64,000 bases of DNA from Ancylostoma caninum (lineage: Eukaryota > Nematoda > Chromadorea > Rhabditida > Ancylostomatidae), in the NCBI GenBank assembly GCA_037903475.1, contig JBAJFG010000261.1, positions 1 to 64,000 of the forward strand, read 5' to 3'. Below, piece after piece: positions 31,673-44,000 of the stretch. Below the pieces are notes generated by a model, which saw nothing but the letters and a program-made list of their open reading frames with translations, was not told the origin of the DNA and made no database searches. Position 1 is the stretch's first letter; each line of letters begins with the position of its first letter. The translations under genes were made by a program, and so were the position numbers.

Positions 31673-33818
31673 ATGTCAGACACTGGCCGCAGCCCTCGCC
31701 CAGCAGGATCTCAGCTGCGACAACGTCGTGGCGGCGGTTAGCTGTTTCCTTCTTTTTTCTTAAATCTCACGTTCACGTTGGAGTTTATAGTTTTTGATAC
31801 CTAATATGTAGTACGAGTGAGTTTGTTTGGCTTGTTTTCTCCACAGCTACTTTTCTTTGTTGAAGTTATTACAACTGCACCTATTTCGGTTTTTGAAATG
31901 CCATTACTTCAATTTTCACACCAGCTCCATACATACACCAGCTGCAACTACACTGCAGCCTCTTGCGACGCTTATTGCAGCTAGAAACCACAGATTACAT
32001 TCCATTTTCGTAGTTTGGAAGAGTGATTTTGCCAGTCCCGTTTTCTGTTTGTTTATTTATTTGTTACACCCTAACGGGTGTGCCGTGTGATATCCTACAA
32101 GCACATCGACAAGAAAGAACGAACAAAGGACCATAACAACAAGTTAGAAATCCAGGACTCAAACTATTCCACTAGTATCATGATATATGTAGGCGTTCAC
32201 GCGTAGTATCAGCATTTGAAGCAGTTGAGGTCACCTCCTTTTCCTATAAAAGTGCACTATTCCATTTGTTCTGCCCCGGAACCTCAACATCGAAAATTTC
32301 TCGGAAACTTTTAGGACGCTTATTTGGTATGATGATCACGAACATCATACTCATTTTGTGCGACAAACAAATTGGGTAGGGTTACGGTAGGGTTAGGGTA
32401 AGTACGGTATCTCACGGAAACACCTAAATTTCTGTCTGCATGGTCATTTGACATGCTAAGTAAGAATATCACATTGATTTTGCAAGTTGAGTGTAACTTG
32501 AGGCTTTCCTATGGACTGTACTTGCCCTAACTCTACCGTAACCTTACCCAAATGGGCTTGCGGCACTAATCGAGTATGATATTCGTGATCAGCAGATCAA
32601 ATAACCTCCCCCCTAAACAAAAATTCAGATGATTCTGTGGGATACCGTACTCACCCTAACCCTACCATAGCCCTACACGGATGGGGTTACAACACAAAGT
32701 GAGATTTGAGATTTTCGGGCAGAACAAATGGAATAGTGCCGGTTTCTTTTTTATTTGAATTTCATATTGGAAGAGAATTTTTTTGAAAGAGCGTTATGTG
32801 CTAAATACTGCATTTGTACTTCAAAATTGCTGCGTAACGTAATGTGATGCACGCAGTAAATGTGATGCGTAACAATGAGAAGGGGGAGAGGTCAGGAAAA
32901 GCATATATTATTGACTCTCGTAACTGCCATAAGATTTAGTTTGGCCATGTAGAGCTCCGTATCCATCTTTTATGATAGTACCTCTCTTTCTGGACATTCT
33001 TTAGATGAATACAGCAAATAATATGGATCGATACATATGGTTGATAGTCTCACGTAAGCTGCAGTTTAAATTTGTAATTTTATCACCTTTTTGCGCCTTC
33101 CATGACCTTTCTATGGTACCTCCTCAATTTACCTTCCTTGCGAAGGGCTGCATTGTGACTTGTCATGATGTATAACATAAATAAATAAATAATAATCATA
33201 TGAGCTGGAATTTTGACAAGTTTCGTGGCACAGCAGCGCTAATTTTCTTGAGTGACGTTTCGATATGCATTACTGTCACTCGGCATTAATGACTGATAAT
33301 GAGTTAATTTTGGTTCTGATCTCCGCAAGAATGAACACATTTAATCAAACCAATTGTTCGTACATCTTTTACTTACTGATTCTTGTTGATTTGGACATTG
33401 CATCTATTATCTTTTTTTCAATTTTTTTTCCAATTTTTATTATTTTTCACTTATTAATTTACCGGTCAAGGGTGGCATTAGTTGACGGAGAAAGGTGAAG
33501 CTAGAGAGATTCCTTTAAAATATTTGTTCATAATTCTATTATGTTCGAGTGTTAGGACCATATCAACACTGGTTGGATGTTTCGACCAGTAGAAACATGC
33601 AATGCACATGAATTACACCAATATTCGTTATAGGAGCAGCTGCTGCCTCTTCTGGCCGCCCCCGCGCAGGAAATAGTGGTGGTCTGTGGCGTTTCTACAC
33701 TGAGGATTCTACTGGATTGAAGATTGGCCCCGTCCCAGTGCTTGTAATGAGCTTGGTCTTTATCGCATCCGTCTTCGTTCTTCACATTTGGGGCAAATTC
33801 ACGCGAAGCCGTGCTTGA
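31673..33818 (+). CDS. SEC61B: Sec61-beta, ER protein translocation channel subunit (2 exons)
   Basis: Small tail-anchored subunit of the Sec61 channel for co-translational import into the ER. Exons 31673–31736 and 33634–33818; the GGC codon is split in phase 1, and 249 nt give 82 aa. The N-terminus is Ser/Arg/Gly-rich and cytosolic ([17 protein letters not shown]). Then come the highly conserved [20 protein letters not shown] and one C-terminal membrane helix [16 protein letters not shown], ending GKFTRSRA. Length and motif match the animal family closely. The start is supported by an acceptor 8 nt upstream. The single intron is 1.9 kb and carries dispersed repeats. Confidence 0.96.
32280..32720. 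repeat. Inverted repeat region in the Sec61-beta intron
   Basis: Contains GGTTACGGTAGGGTTAGGG-type strings on the + strand and their inverse (CCCTAACCCTACCATAGCCC) about 270 bp later. Copies of the GAATATCRTA repeat family lie on both sides, with inverted ends TCTGCCC…GGCAGAACAAATGGAATAGTG at about 32268 and 32718. It is probably an old inverted-repeat element. Confidence 0.55.
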
Positions 33819-34569
33819 TCCCCAATCACTTCCTATTTATGGGTCGCTGCTGTGTTCATCTGTAATCTGATATCCTTTTTACGAATTCTTTAATTTATTT
33901 GTAATAAGTGAAGAGTGTGAATTGCTGTTTTGATCATTTGTTGAACATACATAGATGAATAACATTATATTTCACATGCTTTTAATTACATTCGAGAAGA
34001 AGTCAGTAATCAGCGCTGCTGATATTAGAACGACTTTTGCGCCCTCCGCCGGATCGAAGGCGTGAAGACACGATCAGGCGTCGCATGTTTCAAGATTGTC
34101 TTCGATCTCCTTAGTTTTAATCGATGCTGTACGCGAGCGTCCTGTAGTGAAGTGGGATTAATTATCGGAGGTATTGGGTGTTATTTCTAATGAAAGAAAA
34201 AGCTTGTTCAGCCGGCGGTTCAGGGTTGGATGAAAGTTAACGGAGTGAATGCTGTATGGCTATATGACCACTTGTGAAAAGTGTGGCTTAGTGGAGATTC
34301 CAGGGCAAAGTATAGGGCTGATCTCCACAGAAGGAATCTCACTGTACCTGTGGTCTGGAGTAGGTCGTTGGTAACGGATCGGATTTTCGTTCGAAGACGT
34401 CATCGTAATCCTCCGATGAGAGGCTGACGTCACGATCCCTAGTAAAGTTTTGAAATCGGAAGTGATTTAATGATGCCTTTGATTCCTAGTATGAATGCAT
34501 CATATGGGGGAATGTAATCGAAACAAATACGGTCGCGTCGGTTCGAGAGTAATCACATGACCATCTTTG
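33819..34569. other. Spacer between convergent Sec61-beta and TBC genes
   Basis: No gene recognised; contains the 3' region of Sec61-beta. Confidence 0.4.
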
Positions 34570-34811
34570 ATAAGTGTGCAGCACGAACGCAGCCCAAACG
34601 GCGTAATGGTTCGAGTAGAAACCCTGGCAGCAACGGTTCCCGGTTGCTGCCATCCTCCCCTCCACTGCTGCCATCCCTCAGCAGTTGCTGCTAAAGGGCC
34701 GACAGCTTGAGCAGCAATCGAGGGGAGGATGGCAGCAACTGGCAACCGTGCTGCTAGGGTTTCTACTCGAACCATTACGCCGTTCGGGCTGCGTTCGTGC
34801 TGCACAGTTAT
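34570..34811. mobile_element. Hairpin MITE, copy 2 (best preserved)
   Basis: Nearly perfect inverted ends: GTGCAGCACGAACGCAGCCC on the left and GGGCTGCGTTCGTGCTGCAC on the right, then CGGCGTAATGGTTCGAGTAG in both arms. The central part has GGATGGCAGCAACTGGCAAC with its inverse, so nearly the whole 242 bp can fold as a hairpin. Confidence 0.8.
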
Positions 34812-35012
34812 GAGAGATACAACAGGTGTCAATGCTCGGGACCAGCTCTTATCCAGTGTAAGAAGGAGCCCGTAAAGTCTCAACACACACGAATTTCTTT
34901 CTTATAACCTAAACCAGCACTAGAATATAGATAATACTTTTTAAAATGGCCTCTAATTATACATTTTCCGGCGACTTTGTACTTAGCACGACGATGAGTA
35001 ACCAGAGTATCT

Positions 35013-38000
35013 TCACACGCAAGGAAGAAAGGAGGAGTCGTACCTATTGTATTTGTAACGTGAAGTCTCTGAACGAGTAGAGCAAGAGTCCGCTGTTTTT
35101 GACTCGTCATCCTCAGTTGAGTTCTCGTGGATCAGCTCCCGTAGTCGAGAAAGGGTGTGATCCGCTGGCTGAATCACTGTGGCTGCCACCTTCACGGCTC
35201 CGCCCGAGAAGGTTGTTGGAGGTTCCGTGCTGAAATTAGCTAATCTTCTGATGTAACGGTTTCACCACATGGTGCTTCAGGAAGCTTCGCGTAGCAGGAA
35301 TTCTGCTGGCGTTTGGAAGTGGGAAATTGGATCCATGTGTTCGTGCAGGTCAGTCATTAGTTCAGTAGCGTAGTATTATATTTATAGCATAGTTCTAGAG
35401 AGAACAGCAAGTTAATGCGGATTATTTCAAAAGTTCTAATGTCTTTAGTTCATGCTTAGCAAATTTGCAAAAATTCGAAGTTTGACTTTTCCTGACTTTG
35501 TGCTACAAGTGGGTAACTATTTTGTAAAACGCGTGAACTCACGTGCTGTCTATCCTCGCCAGGAGAGGCCCCATGAGCAGATGGTTGAAAACGGGCTGGG
35601 AACGGGGCGTTGGGATGAGGCTGGCTGCCTTCAGCTTGGATGCGTTCGAGAGCGCGTTCTGTCCGTGCAGGTAGGCTGCTAAACTCTCCTTCCATAGCTT
35701 ACGACAATGCCTAACGCTGAGTGGCCGCTCAACTCACATTTGATGATGACAGCGGCCTGCTTCTGCCGCTGTTTTGTCAGGTAGTAGCGCTTCTCCAACT
35801 CTCGCAGATCGCTCCATGTCGGCGCGTCTTTCCTTCGACGACCAGAGCCTTAATTAACGCGAGCTCAGCACTTCATACTAGCTACAATACTGCTCCTAAA
35901 CTTTGCAAAAAGGACGCGCGCGACGCGTTAAACCGTCGCAAAGCATAGCTCTTTCATAACATCCCTAAAGAGAAACCAATTCCAATTTTTCTTGAAAAGC
36001 CAAATAGTGCATTTCATGGCGAATCTTATGATGTATAAACTTTTCAACATGCTTTTTACTGTGCAGAAAATACCATTAAAATTTAGTATTTTGATCATTC
36101 TGGATCAAGGCGGTCAGGTAAAAGGAAGTCTGCTGAAATTTGTAGTGATGTTTTTGACCGGTATGGAGAACAACATTGAAAAATTCATGAATCATTCGAT
36201 CAGTTGTAACACAGAGAATCCATACATTCAGAAAAAGTCGAATATTCTTATTTCTAAGAAAATTACAAAGGAGAGACGCTTTGTGACGTATTAGTGCGTC
36301 GCGCGCGTCCTTTTTGCAAAGATTAGGAGCAGTATTGTATACCACGGTGAGATATTGCGATTCCTACTCTCTCAAACATCCAAAACAAGGAAGTTTTGAG
36401 ACATAACCATCTCTGATGTACATATATGCGGCAGGAACAAATGCAAAGCCTGGAGGCACCTCCGCCTAGTTGCTGCTATCCTCCCCTTCCCCCAATTGAG
36501 GAAGGATGGCTGCAAATGAGAGGAGATGTCCCAGGACTTTGTACTCGACATTTTACGCTGTTCGGGCTGCGTTCTTGCGGCACAGTTATCAGAGGTGTGA
36601 ATAGCTATGGGCTGAGATTTGCAATACGGGTAAGTGCTTTCGCAGAAGTCTTTCGAAATCACTATAAAATAGATGAAAATATGTGCTAGCTTGATTTCAA
36701 CTCTGTTTCTATCACTATAGTTGTTTCCATTTTTAAGGGTTGAAACTATTTCAGAAGTGGCTCTATTTTCGAATTTCTCGCCATTCCCAGAGTGGTGGAG
36801 ACACTAGCGTTTCTACCGCCCCCTCCTCTTCGGTATGCGTTCCTTTGCCAAACCCTATGAAATAATCTGTCGGCAGACTTCAGAACATTCGAGTCAAAAT
36901 CGAATTCTGAAGGCCTATTCGAGAATGGGTCGAGCTGCTGTCTCCAAAGGTGTAAAAACTGGCTGACAACTAAGGAACAAATTAAGTTCAGCCAACCATC
37001 ATGAGTTATCTTCGCACCTCCGCACCCTCTTTAATATTTCGACACTCTCTCGCTTTAGCGTCCCCTTTGAGAAACAATAAACATTGGATTAAAATAACCA
37101 CTATTAATTTCTGTACTTAGCCTCTGTCAGTATACACAAACTATTGGCGCAAGCATTTTGAGACTAAGATAGGTACGGTTAGGCTAATCCAGAAGCCGTA
37201 TTGTGGGCGTGTTTACTTTACCTATTTTTACTGTGAACAAAAAGTGGTTTCCAAGTGTCCTGCTTCTGCGAGTGCGCAGGCTTGAGGATGTTTTCTATTT
37301 GAATCTTGATACGGGGTTGATCATTGTCCCATTTTCCAAGGTGGACTTTCGACGAGTTCATATTCCCACGTCAGGTAGTTTGGATCTAACAGTCTATAAT
37401 ACTCTAGGAATCGTTGATCAACTACACTTTAAGTGGTCTTCACAGTATAAGGAGGCGTCACATCTGATGCACCAATTTCACTGGTTTTTGAAACCGCACA
37501 GGTGGAAAAACTGGAAAAACTGGAAAAAACAAATCGATGTACTAAATGCTTCGAGATCTTTGAATGTCCCGATTCCGATGGAGAAGAGGGTTTCACAGGT
37601 TGAATGAGCGCTAGTTTCCAAATAGTACAGAAGTGGTTTTGCGAGGAAATACTTGAATTCATAGTTCATGGTGATTCCCACCTTATCAACCTCTGAGTTT
37701 CTAATTGAATACTTAAGCAGGGTCTTTGTTAGTAAAAGGGCAGGTAAGCATCGATGAAAGTCGTCCTCAAAGTTTTAGAAAAGGAAATGATGTGAAATAA
37801 GACCCCGATGACAAGGGCAATGTAATTTGTGCAAGCATAGAAATAGGTGGATTTCCGGCAGAAATGGCTTATGCAAATATGACAACAACATTGCTTGTGG
37901 ATTTGCTTCAGAATCGCTGTTTGGGGCTTAAAAAAACCATCGCCAGTAATTTGCCCATGGCGGGAGGCTGTTTTTTCTTTTTCCATCCCCGAAACTAATT

Positions 38001-41000
38001 CCAGCTTATTTCGCGCAGCAAGCGCTCTACTTTTGTGATCAAAAAAGCTGTACAGACTAGTTTGAGGAAATCTAAATAGGCTATCGTCGTTACAGTCAGA
38101 AGTTACAAGCGAAGCGTACTATCCGGAAAAAATACAGTTCATTCCAGAAGCGTGAGTCTATTTTGCGTCTTTTCAGGGTTGGGGGTGCCCACTGAGAAAC
38201 AACAGAAACAACAGAAAAATCAGCAGAGAAGCGGCGAGGAGGATCATTTGACTCCTATTCCTCCGCCCTTGAGCTGCAGGGCTTTAACTTGATGCAAGAA
38301 GTAGACAAGGAGTTAGAGCAAGATGGGGGTAAATAACGATATCGATCTTGACTAGTTATTCAGTATGATGCCTAGTGTGAAGCGCAACAAATTCTTGGAA
38401 AGAAGCTTTGAACGCCAAAAGTTGGGTGACCCTATGCTCTTGGAATACATTGTGTTAACCCCGTCGCGATATGTCTGACGCCACAGCTCGTCTATAGGAC
38501 TCACATGGTGAGCAAGAAGGCTCTCCGTCGGAGCTGTCATCATGTAGGATGTCGGTGACGCTTTTCCGGAACAGCTTGAATGTGGCGGATAGGGGATGGA
38601 TGTTCCAGGTGTACTTTTCTCGCAGTTCTGCTAAGCCCGGATAAGGAAATTCAGCCATGGTGTACATAACCTGAACATACGTATCATTGTAGAGCTGGTA
38701 TGTTAAATCTTAGATGTTCTCACGGTCATGAGATGGTCCTGCTCTTCTTCGTTCATCTCTGCAAGCTCTTTACACAACTTCCCCATAAGTGAATAGAATT
38801 CATCTGCTGTCGAGGTGCGCAGAATTTTCCTAAAATAGAGCACTTCATGAGAGATGGGGATAGGCTGTACCAGTTTTCTGTGAGGAAATGTCGAAACCTG
38901 CTCATCTTTGACCACAGCGCTATCGCTGTTCGCAGGAGAACCTCCGAGCCCTGGAGCATCAGCGCATCCCATAATCGCAACACACAGTCCCTTGGCAGGC
39001 AGGTGGCGAACAGCGTTAGGAACCAATGCATCGAGAAGATGTTGGGCAGGGGAGGCTCGTACTCGTTCCCTGGAATGCTCGAAAATGTTCCAAGATTTTT
39101 TTTCAAGAATTTTCCAGCGATCAGACAATCCGCGGACAGAAATACTCAAAGGCAGCGTCTAACCTCTCAGAATCGATTTCGAGGTATCGATAGCAGAAAA
39201 GTTTTTAGACGACGCTGAACACAACGGTGTACGTATTTCATCACAAAATCGCAGAAAAATCCTTCCCGAGCCAGTTCTTTTTAGAGCAATCAAGGTGCCA
39301 ACTGCGACAGCCAGCACAACGAGTTGCGCCATGTCATCGCAGCGATTATACCCATCGCTGGCGCCTGATTTGTTAACAGCTCAACTCCTTGTGGTAGTTG
39401 TCGCAACGGTTACAGCGAGCTCTCCATAAATGAAGAGGTTCAGAAAGGGATTTTTAGCATCCTTGTACGGACATATGCATAGCATAGTAATCAGCGTCGT
39501 TTGGAGATTCTTCTGTTGTTAAGATCTTGAAATGGATTCCGAGATGAGACACTACTTTTAACACATTCGCGAGCTCAAGCTGTCGGCATAGTGTGCCGCG
39601 TGGGACGCGGATGGTCCTTTAAGCATGCATTTGTGCCGGACCGGTTATGCACACCGTCCCACGCGTCGCACCATGCGTGTCAACCGGTGGAGCACATTGT
39701 CACGAATGTGTAAGATATGACGCACCTGATGTATTCTTGAGATGTTCAAGGTGCTCGATAGTGTTCGGCACTCGCTGCAGCATCAGATCCTTCATGACGG
39801 TCATGTCCACCGACAGTGCCTTTAGGGACTGGTCGAAGTAGCCGCGAGGCAGCACATGTTCGATCAAGAAGATCATCACCTGCAACAGAGCTTTTAGAGA
39901 AGCACTGTTCCTTGATAAAAGGTCCCTACTTTCAGAGCGATGTCCGTGTGGTAGTCGACTACTTGCAGGATCAGTGCAGCGATGACATTGAAGCCTTGGC
40001 AATAGCCGATTTCTTTGTTGTACCTTAATAAGAAAACCCTCAAGATGAATTGAAGCGCAAGCTTACTGGCCCAACCTCGGTGGAACAACAGAGCCGAGCG
40101 AAAATTTTTTGTGGTATTTTCGCGCTAGTTTTTCAACATTTTCGATTATTTTTGTAGTTTCAAGAAAATGTGATGCACAAAATACTGCTTGTTTCTCATA
40201 TACGCTAAAAAACCTATATCTCACCGAGCGTAGGCAAGCAGCACCTGCTTCAGCTTCTTCTCATCGTCAAACTCACTCCATCCCGTACGGTGGAGGTCCT
40301 TAATCTATTTTTTTTTGTCATAGACTAAAGTCAGGAAAAACTCAAACGTGAGACCTTCAATATTTGCGAGTGGATTTCGATGTCCTCTGGTTGAACATGC
40401 TCGCTAAACGCGCTGCGACAAATCTGCTCCCAGTCTAGTCCTGCTGACAGAACGTGTAGTTCTCCTAGTGTTGACCATAGCTGGGATAGCTTCATTCAAA
40501 TGAAACCCCGTAAAAATCTGTTGATTTTCACTAACTTTGTTTCTAAAAATGTTTGGTATCCCTCCTGGTAATCGTGCCATGATTCTCATCGCTCTTTTCC
40601 ACTCCTCCACACCGTCGTGAATCGTCGGAGGCTCAAGGCTGAATCTCAGCTTCGAGTCTGCACCTGAACCCCAATGGAACTGAGGTAAAAATTTTCGTGG
40701 GTGGTGCCTTCAGGCTGACTGGCAGCTTGGTATTTATTACTAAAGCTTAAGCTAATTTCATTAGTTTTCTAGAAATGTGAGGGGAGAAAACGCTGAAAAT
40801 GGGCAACGCACTGGTCTTCGGTGATATCGCCATGAGAATCGCACTGAGAACCGCACACTTCGTGTTCTGCTTCGCTCGATAGAAAGCCCTCTGTCTGACT
40901 ACTCTCACCAGACGGTGGTTCGCCTGTTCGATCTTCCTCTTCAGCTCAGCTATCTCGTCATGTAGCTGGGACTCATCTGTAACTTAGTCTTCTTTAGAGT

Positions 41001-44000
41001 TGAGGACTTCGTGAAAGCCGCGGTTGCTTACAGATGAACGTAGAGAAGTTGAATTGAGAATATTCAGCGAAAGATGAAAGAAAAGTACTTGGAAATTAGA
41101 ATATGAAAAATACTCAGAATATTGAGAATATGAAAAAAAATCAGCCCGCTGTAAGTTTAACGTACACCTTTTGCGTGGATGCAACGGTTCTGTCGACTTG
41201 AAAACAACAACTCTCATTACAATTTCTGTCAGTTACCGTATTCTCTTCATCTGGAGTCTCATGACCTCACTAGTCAATTCAAATAAGTAATAATCGTCAA
41301 CTTGTGCACTATTGCCGGATTTTCCCTAAAACGAGATACCATCGCCACGGGCCCAGGTGAATAATACCTGCTTGAAGAAGAAACCGCCGAACAATGATGA
41401 TACCCTTTCACAGTATTGTTTGAGTTTCAAAAAAAGCGAATTAGTTTATCCCCATCGTACATAGTTGCAACAGCAAATTGTGCGCTGGTGTCCAATGTTC
41501 GAAGAATGAGGGAAATTTTTTAAGAGGAACAATGCCAAGATAAATTGCTTTGATTGCACCATAGAACCTCGAAACTAGGAGTGATTCAGAGGGATAGTCT
41601 CCTCCCAAAAACGTCCTCTAGATTTTTGCTGGAGTACAGCTTGCAGATGTTCTCGTGTTCACTGCTGTATGTAGGTGCACAGAAACGTCGAGAATTCGGT
41701 TTTTAGGCCATCTTTTGGCGTGCACTCGCTGGCTGGACTGCCGTGCGAATATGGGTTTCATTGAGGCTTGAAACAGTATCGATGTTCGGGTATAGCAAAA
41801 ACATATGATATGTTGGGCAAGGACTTAATGAAAAGAGAAACAACAATTTACCTAAGGCCATGAGCGATTCCGTCGTGTGCCGTTTTGGGGAGGCCATGCT
41901 GACGTCGGAGTGGAAGGACTCCGTGAGGCTGTCCGTCAAGTCTCTGAACACCCATACTCGTCCTTTTAACGGAAATCTTTCTTATGTTGCTGGTTCACGG
42001 ATTTATAGATTTTACTGTTTTTTGTTACTGTAAATTCCTAGTTGCTAGCATTACTGCTATCGTTCCACATCATAATCTTGCACGAAAGCCATCCAAAACT
42101 GCTTCGAGTAGGGTTTGAAGGGTTGCATTGTAAACTCTTACAATGTAATGAATGAATGAATGAATGAATGAATGAATGAATGAATGAATGAATGAATGAA
42201 TGAATGAATGAATGAATGAATACCTTGTTGAGTTTCGCATGGAGTTCTCATGGTATATTTGTGCTAAGAGACATTGCAGCGACTTCTTCCTCTCCTCCGG
42301 CGGACAAGGATCGTAGCGCATTATGTAAATTTTACTGCAGAAGCAGTTTGAGAGTAGGTGCACACCTGGAAGGAGTACAAGCACTTACTGGGTGCGCTGC
42401 CGAAGAGCAGGGACACCTTCCGAGAAGGTGCTCTGCGACGAGGCGTAGTGATGGAGCGGCATCGGCTTCCCGTACACTAGCGAGGGTGTCGGCAGCGCGG
42501 TTGGTCTCTCGGTCCGCTGGAATACCGCACCGTGAGAGGTGAGCCCCACTCCACATGATGTGAACCACATCCTCGAACTTACATTGCCATCGTTCGTTGC
42601 CTGTGGGATGTCACACGAAAAGCAAAGCTGCAATGGAATGATGCACTTGCAGGATGTCTCAGTAGAGCTCTAGAGCTTCACTCACCTCAGTGGGCTTCAA
42701 TGTTATCGACGGCGGAGCATGGATTTCTGGGTGCGAGTGGCTGCGTTGACCCATGGGAGAGCTAAACAGGCACAAAAATCTCTTTCCGACTTACTTGCTT
42801 CGAGCGCGGAGATTTTACCTCGACTTCCGGTCTTCTCTGCCATGAAATGACCTTCCCTTCGACCTTGACGTGGCCTTCTTAAATCTGAACAATTGAAAGA
42901 TTAATGCTGATCATAACTTCGGTACTTTCCATGCTGCTGTTCTCTTTCCATGTCTTGACTACACATATAAATATACCACTTATTTTACGACAAAAAATTG
43001 TCGAACTGTAGGCGGAGGAGTTGCGGTCACGCTTCTATGAATTCCACAGCTCTGTACACATAGGAGATCCATGCTCCGACGTAAGCATTTCCACGATCAG
43101 TGGGCAGTAGTTGAGAGTAGGTTCTGACCTACCATTTACGAAAAGCCGGACTCTTCCGAAGCCTATCCCAGAGAACGTCTGAAGGAAAGGACTAGTGACC
43201 GACCTCGTGTCAAGAAGGATTTGAAGGGTCTTGAATGAGAGGCGTTCTGAAGTCAGTGTGGGCACAGAAGTAGGTCATTTCGAAGCTGCTGTTTACGGTG
43301 GAAATGGATCAAGCAAAGACATCTACAGCATGACTCGTGAATTCGCTTAATCCAACCAGATTGAGCTTAAAAAAGTAGCTCGCCAATAATTCGCGCGCAC
43401 CCTGTATAATAAGTTTTTCTGTATTAAAAGTATTTAGCGAGAGCTGAAGCCAGTTGTATTGTCGGACTAGTGACCCAATTCACTTTGAAAAAACGATACT
43501 TATCGATTCCTCTCTGTAGTTTGTTTCCTCCATATACTAGAAAATACAGTTAACTAACATACAAGTACTGGGCCTTATTCCTCCTTTTCACATAGAACAA
43601 AGAAAACAACTGCTATTTACAGCGTTCGGAGAAATGACAATGAAACTTTATAGGCAGCGAATTAAAATGACGTCCAAAAAATGAAGGCGAGGGGATGTCC
43701 GCTAATGCTCACTCCTTTTTGAATACCTTACATGGATAACCTATACCAGGAGCGTGCGTCAGCTGCGCGTCACACGCACCTACATAGCATAGGTATCATG
43801 GATAAGCGCCCAGCATGTGATGGCAAAGTATTCCGGCTCGAGACCATTTGTTAATCAACTTTTATCGACTTGATATGCTGAAATAATCGTAATAAGCGAT
43901 TGTCGTGGAACGTGGTGAAATCGTAATATTCTTCATAATAACATGAATAGAATTTTTAGTATCCATGATCGATCGAACGCTCTGGATGGGCTGCCTGTTA

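Noticed and set aside
32370..32720. Telomere-like GGTTAGGG strings
   Set aside because: Only one or two imperfect units in an inverted-repeat intron element; not a telomeric array (the nematode telomere repeat is TTAGGC).
37203..37607. 134-codon + strand frame inside the TBC gene
   Set aside because: Lies antisense within an intron region, has no motif, and ends in a simple KNWKNWKK repeat typical of chance frames.
42820..42885. Alternative first exon of the TBC gene starting at an ATG near 42858
   Set aside because: Its phase does not fit the exon at 42761, while the exon at 46773–46706 joins that exon perfectly.
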